Assembly (NCBI GenBank): GCA_003500165.1
Contig: DNSZ01000311.1
Coordinates: 13,038 to 31,879 of the forward strand
Reading direction: 5' to 3'
DNA from: Paracoccaceae bacterium
GTDB taxonomy: Bacteria; Pseudomonadota; Alphaproteobacteria; Rhodobacterales; Rhodobacteraceae
DNA length: 18,842 nucleotides
In this document: positions 10,395 to 17,091 of the stretch, piece after piece
Numbering within the stretch: the stretch's first letter is position 1
Layout of the letters: each line of letters begins with the position of its first letter
Translations under genes and position numbers: made by a program
Notes under the pieces: generated by a model
Seen by the model: only the letters and a program-made list of their open reading frames with translations
Databases searched by the model: none
What the model was told of the DNA's origin: nothing

Positions 10395-11942
10395 ATGGTC
10401 ACGCTGATTGACAAATTGAACCTCCGTAGGCTCAGCTTCGATTCGCGATCGGCAGCATTGTTTGGTATCGGCTTTATCGGCGTTTCCGTTCAGATGGATT
10501 TCTTTTCCTGGACTGGTAACGAGATACACTACTTTGATCTAAGCTTCCGTTCAGTGGCGCCCAGCGAGTTCTCCGATCATCATTCAGTTTATGACTCTTC
10601 AAACGCTCGATTTGCGGGGTTTGGTTTATTGGGCGTCACGATTTCAACCCTTGGCTTTGATCTCGCAAAGTTGCTACTGGCTTCGTTCTGCACGATGCTC
10701 ATGACCTGCTCGGTCTGGCTGCTGATGCGCGCCCGAAATGCGGGGGTGGCGGAGGCTTTCCTGGTCTTCGCCGGCTTCATCTATTTTGGGCAAAGCCTCC
10801 TTGGCGGGGAATGGATATTTGGTTCTGTCGAAGCGAAGTCATTCGCCTACCCTGCGGTGATCGCAGGGCTTGCCTATCTGTTCTCGGGGAAGTGGCTACT
10901 GCCTTGCCTGCTGTGCGTATTGGCAACCTACTTCCATTTCCTCGTGGGCGGATTCTGGGCGGTGGCGATGCTTCTGTTTATGCTTCTTGACAGGCGAGGC
11001 ACCGCAGAGGTCCTGCGCTTTGCCGGGATATTTGCAGCGCTGGTTCTTCCTCTGGTTGTGCTCATCGGCGCCGAGCGGATGGCGGATGCGGGTGCGCTTG
11101 CGGTCGATTTTTCAGTTGCTGAAGTCTATGCCGCGTTTCGCAATCCGCATCACATCGCCCCGTTCGCCGGGGGCCGTGAGGTATTCATGCGGGACTGGTT
11201 TCCGGGTATCTGGGAACATGCGTCGCTTTCCGCGGTCTTTGCGCTGATCTGGTCAAGATCCTCCGGGTCCGACCGTGTACATGCCGCATGGCTGTGCGCG
11301 ATGAATGCCTATATCCCCATCGCCATATTGGTCGCTTGGCTTGATCGCGATACGCATGTGGTCGCGCCGCTCTATCTGTTCCGGCCGTCTTCCCTGATCC
11401 TGTTTCTGTCTCTCCTGGGCCTCGCCATTATTGCGCTGCAATCCGTGCCAAAACAGCATTACCGACGCGCTGTCCTTCTTGCCGCGATCCTTTTCGCCGT
11501 GCCGGTTGGCAAGCAGATAGTCGCATTCGTCCGTTCTCCACCAGTATTCGGTTTGGAGGCGACCTTGCCGGCCGATGCGGCTGGGCTGGTGGACTGGCTG
11601 CGATCGGAGACGGCGCCCGATGCAACTGTCATAATTCAGCCAAGGCTGTCGGACGATGACTGGTTCGAAACGGTGCCGCCATTTGCCGGCTTCGAAAGGT
11701 TGACCGGGCGCGGCTTTGTCGTGAACTACAAGTTTGTGCCCACCGGGAAGTCGGATGTTGCGAAGTGGTATACCGACATCCGCAACCGCGCGGCGGCGTT
11801 CGATGAGGGCGATTGCGACCGTCTGGAGACGCTTGGGGCGGATTTCGTGGTGGTTCGCGACCCCGTCGTCTGGGACAGGGTGGCGCATTGCGTCACGGAA
11901 GTGTTCGCGAACGGAAGTTACCGGGTCGGTCAGATGAAATAG
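10395..11942 (+). CDS. Polytopic membrane protein, putative GT-C glycosyltransferase (DUF6798-like)
   Basis: The 515-aa protein has about nine to ten hydrophobic segments between residues 18 and 375 and then a soluble domain (about 385-515). After the first helix comes a long polar loop (about 38-72) rich in Asp, Glu and His, where GT-C enzymes place catalytic acids. Other marks are GGEWIFGSVEAKSFAYP (137-153) and FRNPHHIAPF (248-257), reminiscent of the DUF6798 family as I recall it. I infer it uses the polyprenyl-P-sugar made by the upstream genes as donor for an envelope glycan. Start: the frame is open from 10269, but the ATG at 10395 avoids a 112-nt overlap; no good ribosome-binding site is seen, so the start is uncertain. 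It ends 12 nt from a convergent gene. Confidence 0.75.
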   Translation: MVTLIDKLNLRRLSFDSRSAALFGIGFIGVSVQMDFFSWTGNEIHYFDLSFRSVAPSEFSDHHSVYDSSNARFAGFGLLGVTISTLGFDLAKLLLASFCTMLMTCSVWLLMRARNAGVAEAFLVFAGFIYFGQSLLGGEWIFGSVEAKSFAYPAVIAGLAYLFSGKWLLPCLLCVLATYFHFLVGGFWAVAMLLFMLLDRRGTAEVLRFAGIFAALVLPLVVLIGAERMADAGALAVDFSVAEVYAAFRNPHHIAPFAGGREVFMRDWFPGIWEHASLSAVFALIWSRSSGSDRVHAAWLCAMNAYIPIAILVAWLDRDTHVVAPLYLFRPSSLILFLSLLGLAIIALQSVPKQHYRRAVLLAAILFAVPVGKQIVAFVRSPPVFGLEATLPADAAGLVDWLRSETAPDATVIIQPRLSDDDWFETVPPFAGFERLTGRGFVVNYKFVPTGKSDVAKWYTDIRNRAAAFDEGDCDRLETLGADFVVVRDPVVWDRVAHCVTEVFANGSYRVGQMK

Positions 11943-11954
11943 GTGGCCGCCTTG

Positions 11955-13373
11955 TCAGGTGGCTCTGGGGCCTTCGCCTTCGGGCAGGTCGGGCTTGACC
12001 TCGCCGCTTGTGGTGAGCAGCAGCACGCGCATGCGGCGCGCCGTCTCGTCGTCACCGGAGCGAAGCACATGCCGGACGGCCGCGAACAGGTCGCAGGTGT
12101 CGCACAGCGCAAGCGAGGTCGCCTGGGCGGTCCGCACACATTTTTCGGTAAAGCAGGCCGGGCGTTCGGCCGGCGGCGCAAGCCGATGGGCGCTGCCGAA
12201 AAGGATCGCCTTTGCGGGATCGTGGACCTCGTCGCGTTCGGCATCCTCGAGCAGGCGGAACGTCGCTTCGCGCAGCTTGGCAAGGCCGACCGGGCCGTCC
12301 TCGGGGCTGTCCGCCACGCCAAGCAGCCGCCCCTCGGGGCAGGTGAAGGACGGCCCCAGACCCGATGGCCCGGCATCTGTCGGCTCGGTCGTGAAGCCCA
12401 GCGCCAGCAAGGCGTCGGCCACGGCCGCGTCGAGTCGGGGCCCGCTTGCGAACAGCAACGCCTTGAGGCGCGTCGCCTCGGTTATCTCGCGGCGCCTGTC
12501 CTCGATCTGGGCCTCAAGGGCGCGGATCTGATCCTCGATCGCGTCGATACGGGCGCGGCCTTCTGCCTCGGCGGGCAGCCGATAACGTGGGTCGCCCGCC
12601 CAATCCGGCGCGACCTCGGGTGCCTCGGGTTCCGGCGCGCCGGCCAACCGCAACAATTCGCGGCAAAGATCGTCGGCGAACCCGGTCGCGGCCGCGGGCC
12701 CGTTCGGCCGGTTGCCGGCATCGTCCGGGATCGGGGCGATGTCTTCGAAAGGCAGGTCGGGAAACAGGATCAGCTGGCCGCCGGAGTTGCCCGGGGTCAG
12801 CACATAGCCCACCGGATGTCGGTCTGCGGCGGTCTGGATGCTGGCCGATTTCTGGTGGTTTTCCCACACGACATGATGTTTCGACAGCGCCCCGAACCGC
12901 GCCCAGTAGGCCTCGATCGTTGCGTCGCCCGTCGTCGTCAGGGCCATGTCGGTGCCGGTCCGGGCGGTCCAGCCGGGCGGCACCGGCGCCAGATCGTAGC
13001 TGCTGATCGCGCGCCCCGACCTTGCGGTTTCGGTATCGCCATCGGCCAGGTGCAGGGTCACCGGTTCGGCCAGGAACACGAACACGGTCTTGCCGGCTTC
13101 GACCGCGGCGCGAAGCTGGCCGTTCCAGTGATGCGCAGCCCGCAGGAAGGCTGCCGAACCCCGCGCGTCGAGCTGCGCCTCAACCTGGTTCGGGTCGTTG
13201 TTGTCATCCGTGAATTCGCGCGCATCGGGCCGGCAGACCACGATGTCGCCATCGGCCAGCGAAGCATTCGACCGGAAGGGCGCGAAGGTGACATGCGGGC
13301 CGGGTATCTGCACGCCGAGCGAGATGATCTTGGTGACCAAGGCGAGCCTCCGCCTGTCGAATTGGTTGATCAT
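11955..13373 (-). CDS. Unrecognised protein: GATase-like N-terminus, coiled coil, degenerate nuclease-like C-terminus
   Basis: The 472-aa protein has no family I can name with confidence. Residues 1-210 alternate strands and helices: GDIVVCRPDA (42-51), HHWNGQLRAAVEAGKTVFVFLAE (81-103) and VGYVLTPGNSGGQLILFPDLPF (188-209). This resembles class I glutamine-amidotransferase/ThuA-like folds, but no catalytic Cys is evident. Residues about 268-300 form a short charged coiled coil. Residues 302-440 (LKALLFASGPRLDAAVADALLALGF... KAILFGSAHRLAPPAERP... LCDTCDLFAAV) resemble a restriction-endonuclease-like module seen in large uncharacterised bacterial proteins, but its usual Asp...Glu-x-Lys is not visible. 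Start: the ATG at 13371-13373 (minus strand) with GGGGTGG upstream; the frame is open to 13463, where the extra 30 residues are Arg-rich and unlike protein. Confidence 0.72.
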   Translation of the reverse strand: MINQFDRRRLALVTKIISLGVQIPGPHVTFAPFRSNASLADGDIVVCRPDAREFTDDNNDPNQVEAQLDARGSAAFLRAAHHWNGQLRAAVEAGKTVFVFLAEPVTLHLADGDTETARSGRAISSYDLAPVPPGWTARTGTDMALTTTGDATIEAYWARFGALSKHHVVWENHQKSASIQTAADRHPVGYVLTPGNSGGQLILFPDLPFEDIAPIPDDAGNRPNGPAAATGFADDLCRELLRLAGAPEPEAPEVAPDWAGDPRYRLPAEAEGRARIDAIEDQIRALEAQIEDRRREITEATRLKALLFASGPRLDAAVADALLALGFTTEPTDAGPSGLGPSFTCPEGRLLGVADSPEDGPVGLAKLREATFRLLEDAERDEVHDPAKAILFGSAHRLAPPAERPACFTEKCVRTAQATSLALCDTCDLFAAVRHVLRSGDDETARRMRVLLLTTSGEVKPDLPEGEGPRAT

Positions 13374-13440
13374 GCCACCCCGGCGGGCGCGTTGCAATGG
13401 CAGGCGTCGCGGCCAGGAACCGATGCATTTTGGCGCCCGA

Positions 13441-13470
13441 ACCCCCTTGCCAAGCCGATGCAAAGGGGGT
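13441..13470. promoter_or_regulatory. Strong inverted repeat between the minus-strand gene and rpmC
   Basis: ACCCCCTTGC (13441-13450) pairs with GCAAAGGGGGT (13460-13470) with a single bulged A and a 9-nt loop. It lies in the 193-nt divergent spacer. No T-tract follows on either strand. On the + strand TTGCCA (13447-13452) and TATCCG (13470-13475) are spaced by 17 nt, a weak candidate promoter for rpmC. The repeat could be an operator, a weak terminator or an mRNA hairpin. Confidence 0.35.
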
Positions 13471-13513
13471 ATCCGCGCCGCTCATCCATGATCTCCACCG
13501 GAATCAGGGGTGA

Positions 13514-13531
13514 CCCGGCGCGTAGGCCGGG
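13514..13531 (+). promoter_or_regulatory. Hairpin in the rpmC leader
   Basis: CCCGGC (13514-13519) pairs with GCCGGG (13526-13531) over a 6-nt loop, 18 nt before the AAGGAG ribosome-binding site of rpmC (13550-13555). It may be a leader element of the restarted ribosomal transcript. Confidence 0.25.
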
Positions 13532-13566
13532 GCCCGCCGGTGATCGTTGAAGGAGCCAAGGCAGCC

Positions 13567-13782
13567 ATGAATGCCGCAGAACTGCGTGACAAGACGCCCG
13601 ACCAGCTGCGCGACACGCTCGTCCAGCTGAAGAAGGAGGCGTTCAACCTGCGCTTCCGCCAGGCCAGCGGGGGCCTGGAAGACACCGCACAGATGCGGCG
13701 GGTTCGTCGCGACGTGGCCCGGGTCAAGACCGTGCTGAACGAAAAGGCCGCCCAGCCGGCCGCCGCAGAAGGGGTTGAATGA
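13567..13782 (+). CDS. rpmC: 50S ribosomal protein L29
   Basis: Small helical protein at the tunnel exit, next to L23. The 71-aa protein starts MNAAELRDKTPDQLRDTLVQLKKEAFNLRFRQASGGLED and has the L29 helix-turn-helix with a basic second helix (QMRRVRRDVARVKTVL). The frame is open from 13510, but the family N-terminus and an AAGGAG at 13550-13555 fix the ATG at 13567. It is the first ribosomal gene after the inserted block and must be reached either by transcription through about 5.4 kb or from a new promoter in the spacer. It overlaps rpsQ. Confidence 0.96.
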   Translation: MNAAELRDKTPDQLRDTLVQLKKEAFNLRFRQASGGLEDTAQMRRVRRDVARVKTVLNEKAAQPAAAEGVE

Positions 13783-14012
13783 TGCCGAAGCGGATACTTC
13801 AGGGCAAGGTCACCTCGGCCCAGAACGACCAGACCGTCACGGTGCAGGTCGAACGGCGGGTGACCCACCCGGTGTTGCAGAAGACGATCAAGAAGACCAA
13901 GAAATATCGCGCCCATGATGCGGCCAACGCCTTCAAGGTCGGCGATGTTGTGCGCATCCAGGAATGCGCGCCGATCTCGAAAACCAAACGCTGGGAGGTG
14001 GTGACAGCCTAG
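13782..14012 (+). CDS. rpsQ: 30S ribosomal protein S17
   Basis: 16S rRNA-binding OB-fold protein of the 30S body. The 76-aa protein starts MPKRILQGKVTSAQNDQTVTVQVERRVTHPVLQKTIKKTKKYRAHD and ends in the GDVVRIQECAPISKTKRWEVV segment typical of S17. Two adjacent ATG codons exist (13779 and 13782); I chose the second because it gives the family N-terminus and a 7-nt spacing from AAGGGG. Either way start and stop overlap with rpmC, implying coupling. A 66-nt spacer separates it from rplN. Confidence 0.96.
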   Translation: MPKRILQGKVTSAQNDQTVTVQVERRVTHPVLQKTIKKTKKYRAHDAANAFKVGDVVRIQECAPISKTKRWEVVTA

Positions 14013-14044
14013 GCTTTCCCACAACCCGGTTCGATCGAAACCCG

Positions 14045-14058
14045 GGGGCTGCGTCCCC
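14045..14058 (+). promoter_or_regulatory. Short hairpin in the rpsQ-rplN spacer
   Basis: GGGG (14045-14048) and CCCC (14055-14058) flank CTGCGT, just after a palindrome TTCGATCGAA (14030-14039). Together they occupy the only sizeable gap in this part of the operon. No T-tract is present. A structured spacer is seen; a function is not. Confidence 0.2.
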
Positions 14059-14078
14059 ACAGGTCGGGAGAAACCGCC

Positions 14079-14447
14079 ATGATCCAGATGCAGACCAATC
14101 TGGATGTCGCCGACAATTCGGGCGCCCGCCGCGTGCAGTGCATCAAGGTGCTGGGCGGGTCGAAGCGCAAATATGCCTCTGTCGGGGATATCATCGTCGT
14201 CTCGGTGAAAGAGGCGATTCCGCGCGGCCGCGTCAAGAAGGGCGATGTCCGCAAGGCCGTCGTGGTCCGCACCGCCAAGGAGGTGCGTCGCGCCGACGGC
14301 ACCGCGATCCGCTTTGACCGCAATGCCGCGGTGATCCTCAACAACAACAACGAGCCGATCGGGACCCGCATCTTTGGCCCGGTGGTGCGCGAGTTGCGCG
14401 GCAAGAACTTCATGAAGATCATCAGCCTCGCCCCGGAGGTGCTGTAG
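14079..14447 (+). CDS. rplN: 50S ribosomal protein L14
   Basis: 23S rRNA-binding beta-barrel protein at the subunit interface. The 122-aa protein is a textbook L14: MIQMQTNLDVADNSGARRVQCIKVLGGS at the start, the GDIIVVSVKEAIPRGRVKKGDV signature, RFDRNAAVILNNNNEPIGTRIFGPV in the middle and RGKNFMKIISLAPEVL at the end. GGGAG (14066-14070) precedes the ATG by 8 nt. rplX starts 2 nt after the stop. In classical terms this opens the spc operon. Confidence 0.98.
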   Translation: MIQMQTNLDVADNSGARRVQCIKVLGGSKRKYASVGDIIVVSVKEAIPRGRVKKGDVRKAVVVRTAKEVRRADGTAIRFDRNAAVILNNNNEPIGTRIFGPVVRELRGKNFMKIISLAPEVL

Positions 14448-14449
14448 CC

Positions 14450-14764
14450 ATGGCCGCGAAACTCAAGACCGGCGACAAGGTCGTCGTGCTGTCCGGCAAG
14501 GACAAGGGAACCGAAGGCGAGATCCTGTCGGTCGATCCCAAGGCCGGCAAGGCGGTGGTCAAGGGTGTCAACATTGCCATCCGCCACCAGAAGCAAAGTC
14601 AGCGTGGTCAGGGTGGCCGCATCCCCCAGGAAATGCCGATCGATCTGTCGAACCTGGCGATGATCGATCCCGAAGAGGGCGGACCGACGCGCGTCGGCTT
14701 TCGCATGGAAGAGGGCCGAAAGGTGCGCTTTGCCAAGAAATCGGGGGCCGTGATCGATGCTTGA
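14450..14764 (+). CDS. rplX: 50S ribosomal protein L24
   Basis: Assembly-initiating 23S rRNA-binding protein. The 104-aa protein has the KOW motif KTGDKVVVLSGKDKGTEGEILSVDPKAGKAVVKGVNIAIRHQK (about 6-48) and the L24 C-terminal DLSNLAMIDPEEGGPTRVGFRMEEGRKVRFAKKSG. It overlaps the rplE start by 8 nt, a longer overlap than elsewhere here and a sign of tight coupling. Confidence 0.97.
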   Translation: MAAKLKTGDKVVVLSGKDKGTEGEILSVDPKAGKAVVKGVNIAIRHQKQSQRGQGGRIPQEMPIDLSNLAMIDPEEGGPTRVGFRMEEGRKVRFAKKSGAVIDA

Positions 14765-15317
14765 CACCGCAACCTACACGCCGCGGCTGAAGGCCGCCTA
14801 TCGTGAAACGATCCGGCCGGCGCTGAAGGAAGAGTTCGGCTACAAGAACGACATGATGATCCCGCGGCTGGAAAAGATCGTGCTGAATATCGGTGCCGGC
14901 GAGGCGGTGGCCGATTCGAAGAAGATCAAGTCGGCCGAGGCGGACCTGACCGCGATCGCCGGTCAGAAGCCGGTGATCACCCGGGCGAAGAATTCGGTCG
15001 CGGGGTTCCGCGTGCGCGAGGGCATGCCGATGGGCGTCAAGGTGACGCTGCGCGGCAACCGGATGTACGATTTCCTCGACCGCCTGATCACCATCGCCAT
15101 GCCGCGCATCCGCGACTTTCGCGGCGTGTCGGGCAAGTCGTTTGACGGCCGCGGCAATTTCGCGATGGGGCTCAAGGAACACATCGTCTTCCCCGAGGTC
15201 GATTATGACAAGGTCGACGAGGTCTGGGGGATGGACATCATCATGGTCACCACGGCAGGCACGGATGCCGAAGCCAAGGCGCTGTTGAAGGGTTTCAACA
15301 TGCCGTTCAACAGCTGA
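14757..15317 (+). CDS. rplE: 50S ribosomal protein L5
   Basis: Binds 5S rRNA and contacts the P-site tRNA and S13. The 186-aa protein has MIPRLEKIVLNIGAGEA (about 36-52), the TAIAGQKPVITRAKNSVAGFRVREGMPMGVKVTLRG signature (about 64-99) and the C-terminal EVDYDKVDEVWGMDIIMVTTAGTDAEAKALLKGFNMPF. The ATG at 14757 lies inside the rplX end. The length is slightly greater than E. coli L5 (179 aa). Confidence 0.98.
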   Translation: MLDTATYTPRLKAAYRETIRPALKEEFGYKNDMMIPRLEKIVLNIGAGEAVADSKKIKSAEADLTAIAGQKPVITRAKNSVAGFRVREGMPMGVKVTLRGNRMYDFLDRLITIAMPRIRDFRGVSGKSFDGRGNFAMGLKEHIVFPEVDYDKVDEVWGMDIIMVTTAGTDAEAKALLKGFNMPFNS

Positions 15318-15338
15318 CCGGGCGGGGAGAACGCACAA

Positions 15339-15644
15339 ATGGCGAAAGTATCGATGGTCGAGCGCGAGAAGAAGCGCGAACGCCTGGTCAGGCAATATGC
15401 GGCAAAGCGCGCTAAGCTGCGCGCCGTTGCCGACGACCGGGAGCTGCCGATGGAAGAGCGGTTCAAGGCGCGGCTGAAGCTTGCCAAGCTGCCGCGCAAC
15501 TCCTCGCCCACCCGGCTGCACAATCGCTGCCAACTGACGGGTCGGCCGCACGCCTATTACCGCAAGCTGAAAGTCAGCCGGATCGCGCTGCGCGATCTGG
15601 GCTCCACCGGGCAGATCCCGGGCCTGGTCAAGTCGAGCTGGTAG
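15339..15644 (+). CDS. rpsN: 30S ribosomal protein S14 (long, zinc-free form)
   Basis: 30S head protein. The 101-aa length and the lack of CxxC pairs show the long zinc-independent form usual in proteobacteria. The C-terminal signature is clear: RLHNRCQLTGRPHAYYRKLKVSRIALRDLGSTGQIPGLVKSSW. GGGGAG precedes the ATG at 15339. rpsH follows after 10 nt. Confidence 0.98.
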   Translation: MAKVSMVEREKKRERLVRQYAAKRAKLRAVADDRELPMEERFKARLKLAKLPRNSSPTRLHNRCQLTGRPHAYYRKLKVSRIALRDLGSTGQIPGLVKSSW

Positions 15645-15654
15645 GGAGGCGCAG

Positions 15655-16053
15655 ATGTCCGTGAATGATCCGATCGGCGACATGCTGACCCGCATCCGCA
15701 ATGCCGGCATGCGGCACAAATCCACCGTGCGCATGCCGGCCTCCAAGCTGCGTGCCTGGGTGCTCGACGTGCTGGCCGACGAAGGCTACATCCGCGGCTA
15801 CGAAAAGGTGACCGGCGAACGTGGTTTGCCGGAACTCGAAGTCAGCCTGAAATACTATGAGGGCGCGCCCGCCATCCGGGCGATGAAGCGGGTCTCGAAA
15901 CCCGGCCGGCGGGTCTATGCCGGCGCCCGGGAAATCCCGTCGGTCCGGCAGGGGCTGGGCGTGACGATCGTCTCGACGCCCAAGGGGGTCATGTCGGATG
16001 CCGCGGCGCGCTCGGCGAATGTCGGCGGCGAAGTCCTGTGTACGGTGTTCTAG
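15655..16053 (+). CDS. rpsH: 30S ribosomal protein S8
   Basis: Primary 16S rRNA-binding protein and, in E. coli, translational repressor of the spc operon acting at the rplE region. The 132-aa protein starts MSVNDPIGDMLTRIRNAGMRHK and carries the C-terminal signature RQGLGVTIVSTPKGVMSDAAARSANVGGEVLCTVF. GGGAGG lies right after the rpsN stop, a pattern repeated before rplF and rpmD. Confidence 0.98.
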   Translation: MSVNDPIGDMLTRIRNAGMRHKSTVRMPASKLRAWVLDVLADEGYIRGYEKVTGERGLPELEVSLKYYEGAPAIRAMKRVSKPGRRVYAGAREIPSVRQGLGVTIVSTPKGVMSDAAARSANVGGEVLCTVF

Positions 16054-16063
16054 GGAGGCGGCG

Positions 16064-16597
16064 ATGTCACGTATCGGCAAGAAACCCGTTCCGCTGCCAT
16101 CGGGCGTGTCGGCCAGCCTGTCGGGCCAGACGATCGAGGTGAAGGGACCGAAGGGCGCCCGCAGCTTTACCGCCACCGACGATGTGACGCTGGCGGTCGC
16201 GGACGACACCGTCACCGTCACCCCGCGCGGCGCGTCCAAGCGGGCCCGCCAGCAATGGGGCATGTCGCGCACCATGGTCGCCAATCTGGTCGAGGGGGTG
16301 ACCGGCGGCTTTCGCAAGGAGCTGGAGATCACCGGCGTCGGTTACCGCGCCCAGATGCAGGGCAACACGCTGAAGCTGGCACTGGGCTACAGCCACGATG
16401 TGGAGTTTCCCGTGCCCGCCGGCGTGACCGTCACCTGCCCCAAGCAGACCGAGATCGTGGTCGAAGGGGCGGACCAGCAGCAGGTCGGCCAGGTCGCGGC
16501 CAATATCCGCGGCTGGCGCCCGCCCGAGCCGTACAAGGGCAAGGGCATCAGGTACAAGGACGAGTATATCTTCCGCAAGGAAGGCAAGAAGAAGTAG
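16064..16597 (+). CDS. rplF: 50S ribosomal protein L6
   Basis: 23S rRNA-binding protein near the sarcin-ricin loop. The 177-aa protein equals the usual length: MSRIGKKPVPLPSGVSASLSGQTIEVKGPKG at the start, two repeated L6 folds, and the C-terminal signature RRWRPPEPYKGKGIRYKDE-like segment (here GWRPPEPYKGKGIRYKDEYI). The frame is open from 15998, but the ATG at 16064 with GGGAGG upstream gives the family start. rplR follows after 11 nt. Confidence 0.97.
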   Translation: MSRIGKKPVPLPSGVSASLSGQTIEVKGPKGARSFTATDDVTLAVADDTVTVTPRGASKRARQQWGMSRTMVANLVEGVTGGFRKELEITGVGYRAQMQGNTLKLALGYSHDVEFPVPAGVTVTCPKQTEIVVEGADQQQVGQVAANIRGWRPPEPYKGKGIRYKDEYIFRKEGKKK

Positions 16598-16608
16598 GGG
16601 CGCGAAAC

Positions 16609-16968
16609 ATGGCGAACACCAAACAGACGCTGTTCCGGAAGCGCCGCCTGCGCGTCCGCAATCGGCTTCGCAAGATGGCCGCAGGGCGTCCGCGCCTGTC
16701 GGTGCATCGGTCGAACAAGAACATTTCCGTGCAGCTGATCGACGATGGCGCGGGGGTGACGCTTGCCGCGGCCTCGACGCTTGAGCCGGGGCTCGGCGTC
16801 GTGGGCAAGAACAACGTGGCCGCGGCGGCCAAGGTCGGCGCGGCGATTGCCGAACGGGCCAGGGCCAAGGGCGTCGAGGCGGTCTATTTCGACCGCGGCG
16901 GTTTCCTTTATCACGGCAGGGTCAGGGCGCTTGCCGATGCCGCGCGCGAAGGTGGGCTGAAGTTCTGA
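16609..16968 (+). CDS. rplR: 50S ribosomal protein L18
   Basis: Binds 5S rRNA together with L5 and L25. The 119-aa protein starts MANTKQTLFRKRRLRVRNRLRKMAAGRPRLSVHRSNKNISVQLIDD and ends YFDRGGFLYHGRVRALADAAREGGLKF, the L18 signature. The frame is open far upstream within rplF; only the ATG at 16609 yields the family start. A 123-nt spacer, unusually long for this operon, precedes rpsE. Confidence 0.97.
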   Translation: MANTKQTLFRKRRLRVRNRLRKMAAGRPRLSVHRSNKNISVQLIDDGAGVTLAAASTLEPGLGVVGKNNVAAAAKVGAAIAERARAKGVEAVYFDRGGFLYHGRVRALADAAREGGLKF

Positions 16969-17091
16969 CCGACCACTTCCCGTCACGGGTGCGGGCGGCG
17001 CGGTTGTGCCGTCCCGATGGCCGGGGGGCCCGGCGCCCACTGCGGCTGAGACAACAGGGCCGACAGCGCCCGCAGCAATCGGAGGCCAGCG

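Noticed and set aside
13427..13453. Minus-strand promoter (TTGGCA with CAAAAT) for the unknown gene
   Set aside because: The -35-like box is good but the spacing is only 15 nt and the -10-like box is weak, and both overlap the inverted repeat. It is too weak to list as a feature.
11943..13550. A 535-codon open frame on the + strand opposite the unknown - strand gene
   Set aside because: Its product is Arg/Gly/Gln-rich without hydrophobic core patterns, while the - strand frame shows alternating strands and helices, a coiled coil and recognisable domain-like motifs. It is best seen as the antisense shadow of a GC-rich gene.
8175..13566. Insertion sequence, integrase, tRNA-linked att site or target-site duplication at the ends of the insert
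   Set aside because: No transposase or recombinase gene is present, and I could not find by eye a convincing direct repeat or terminal inverted repeat pairing the two junctions. The mode of insertion stays unknown.
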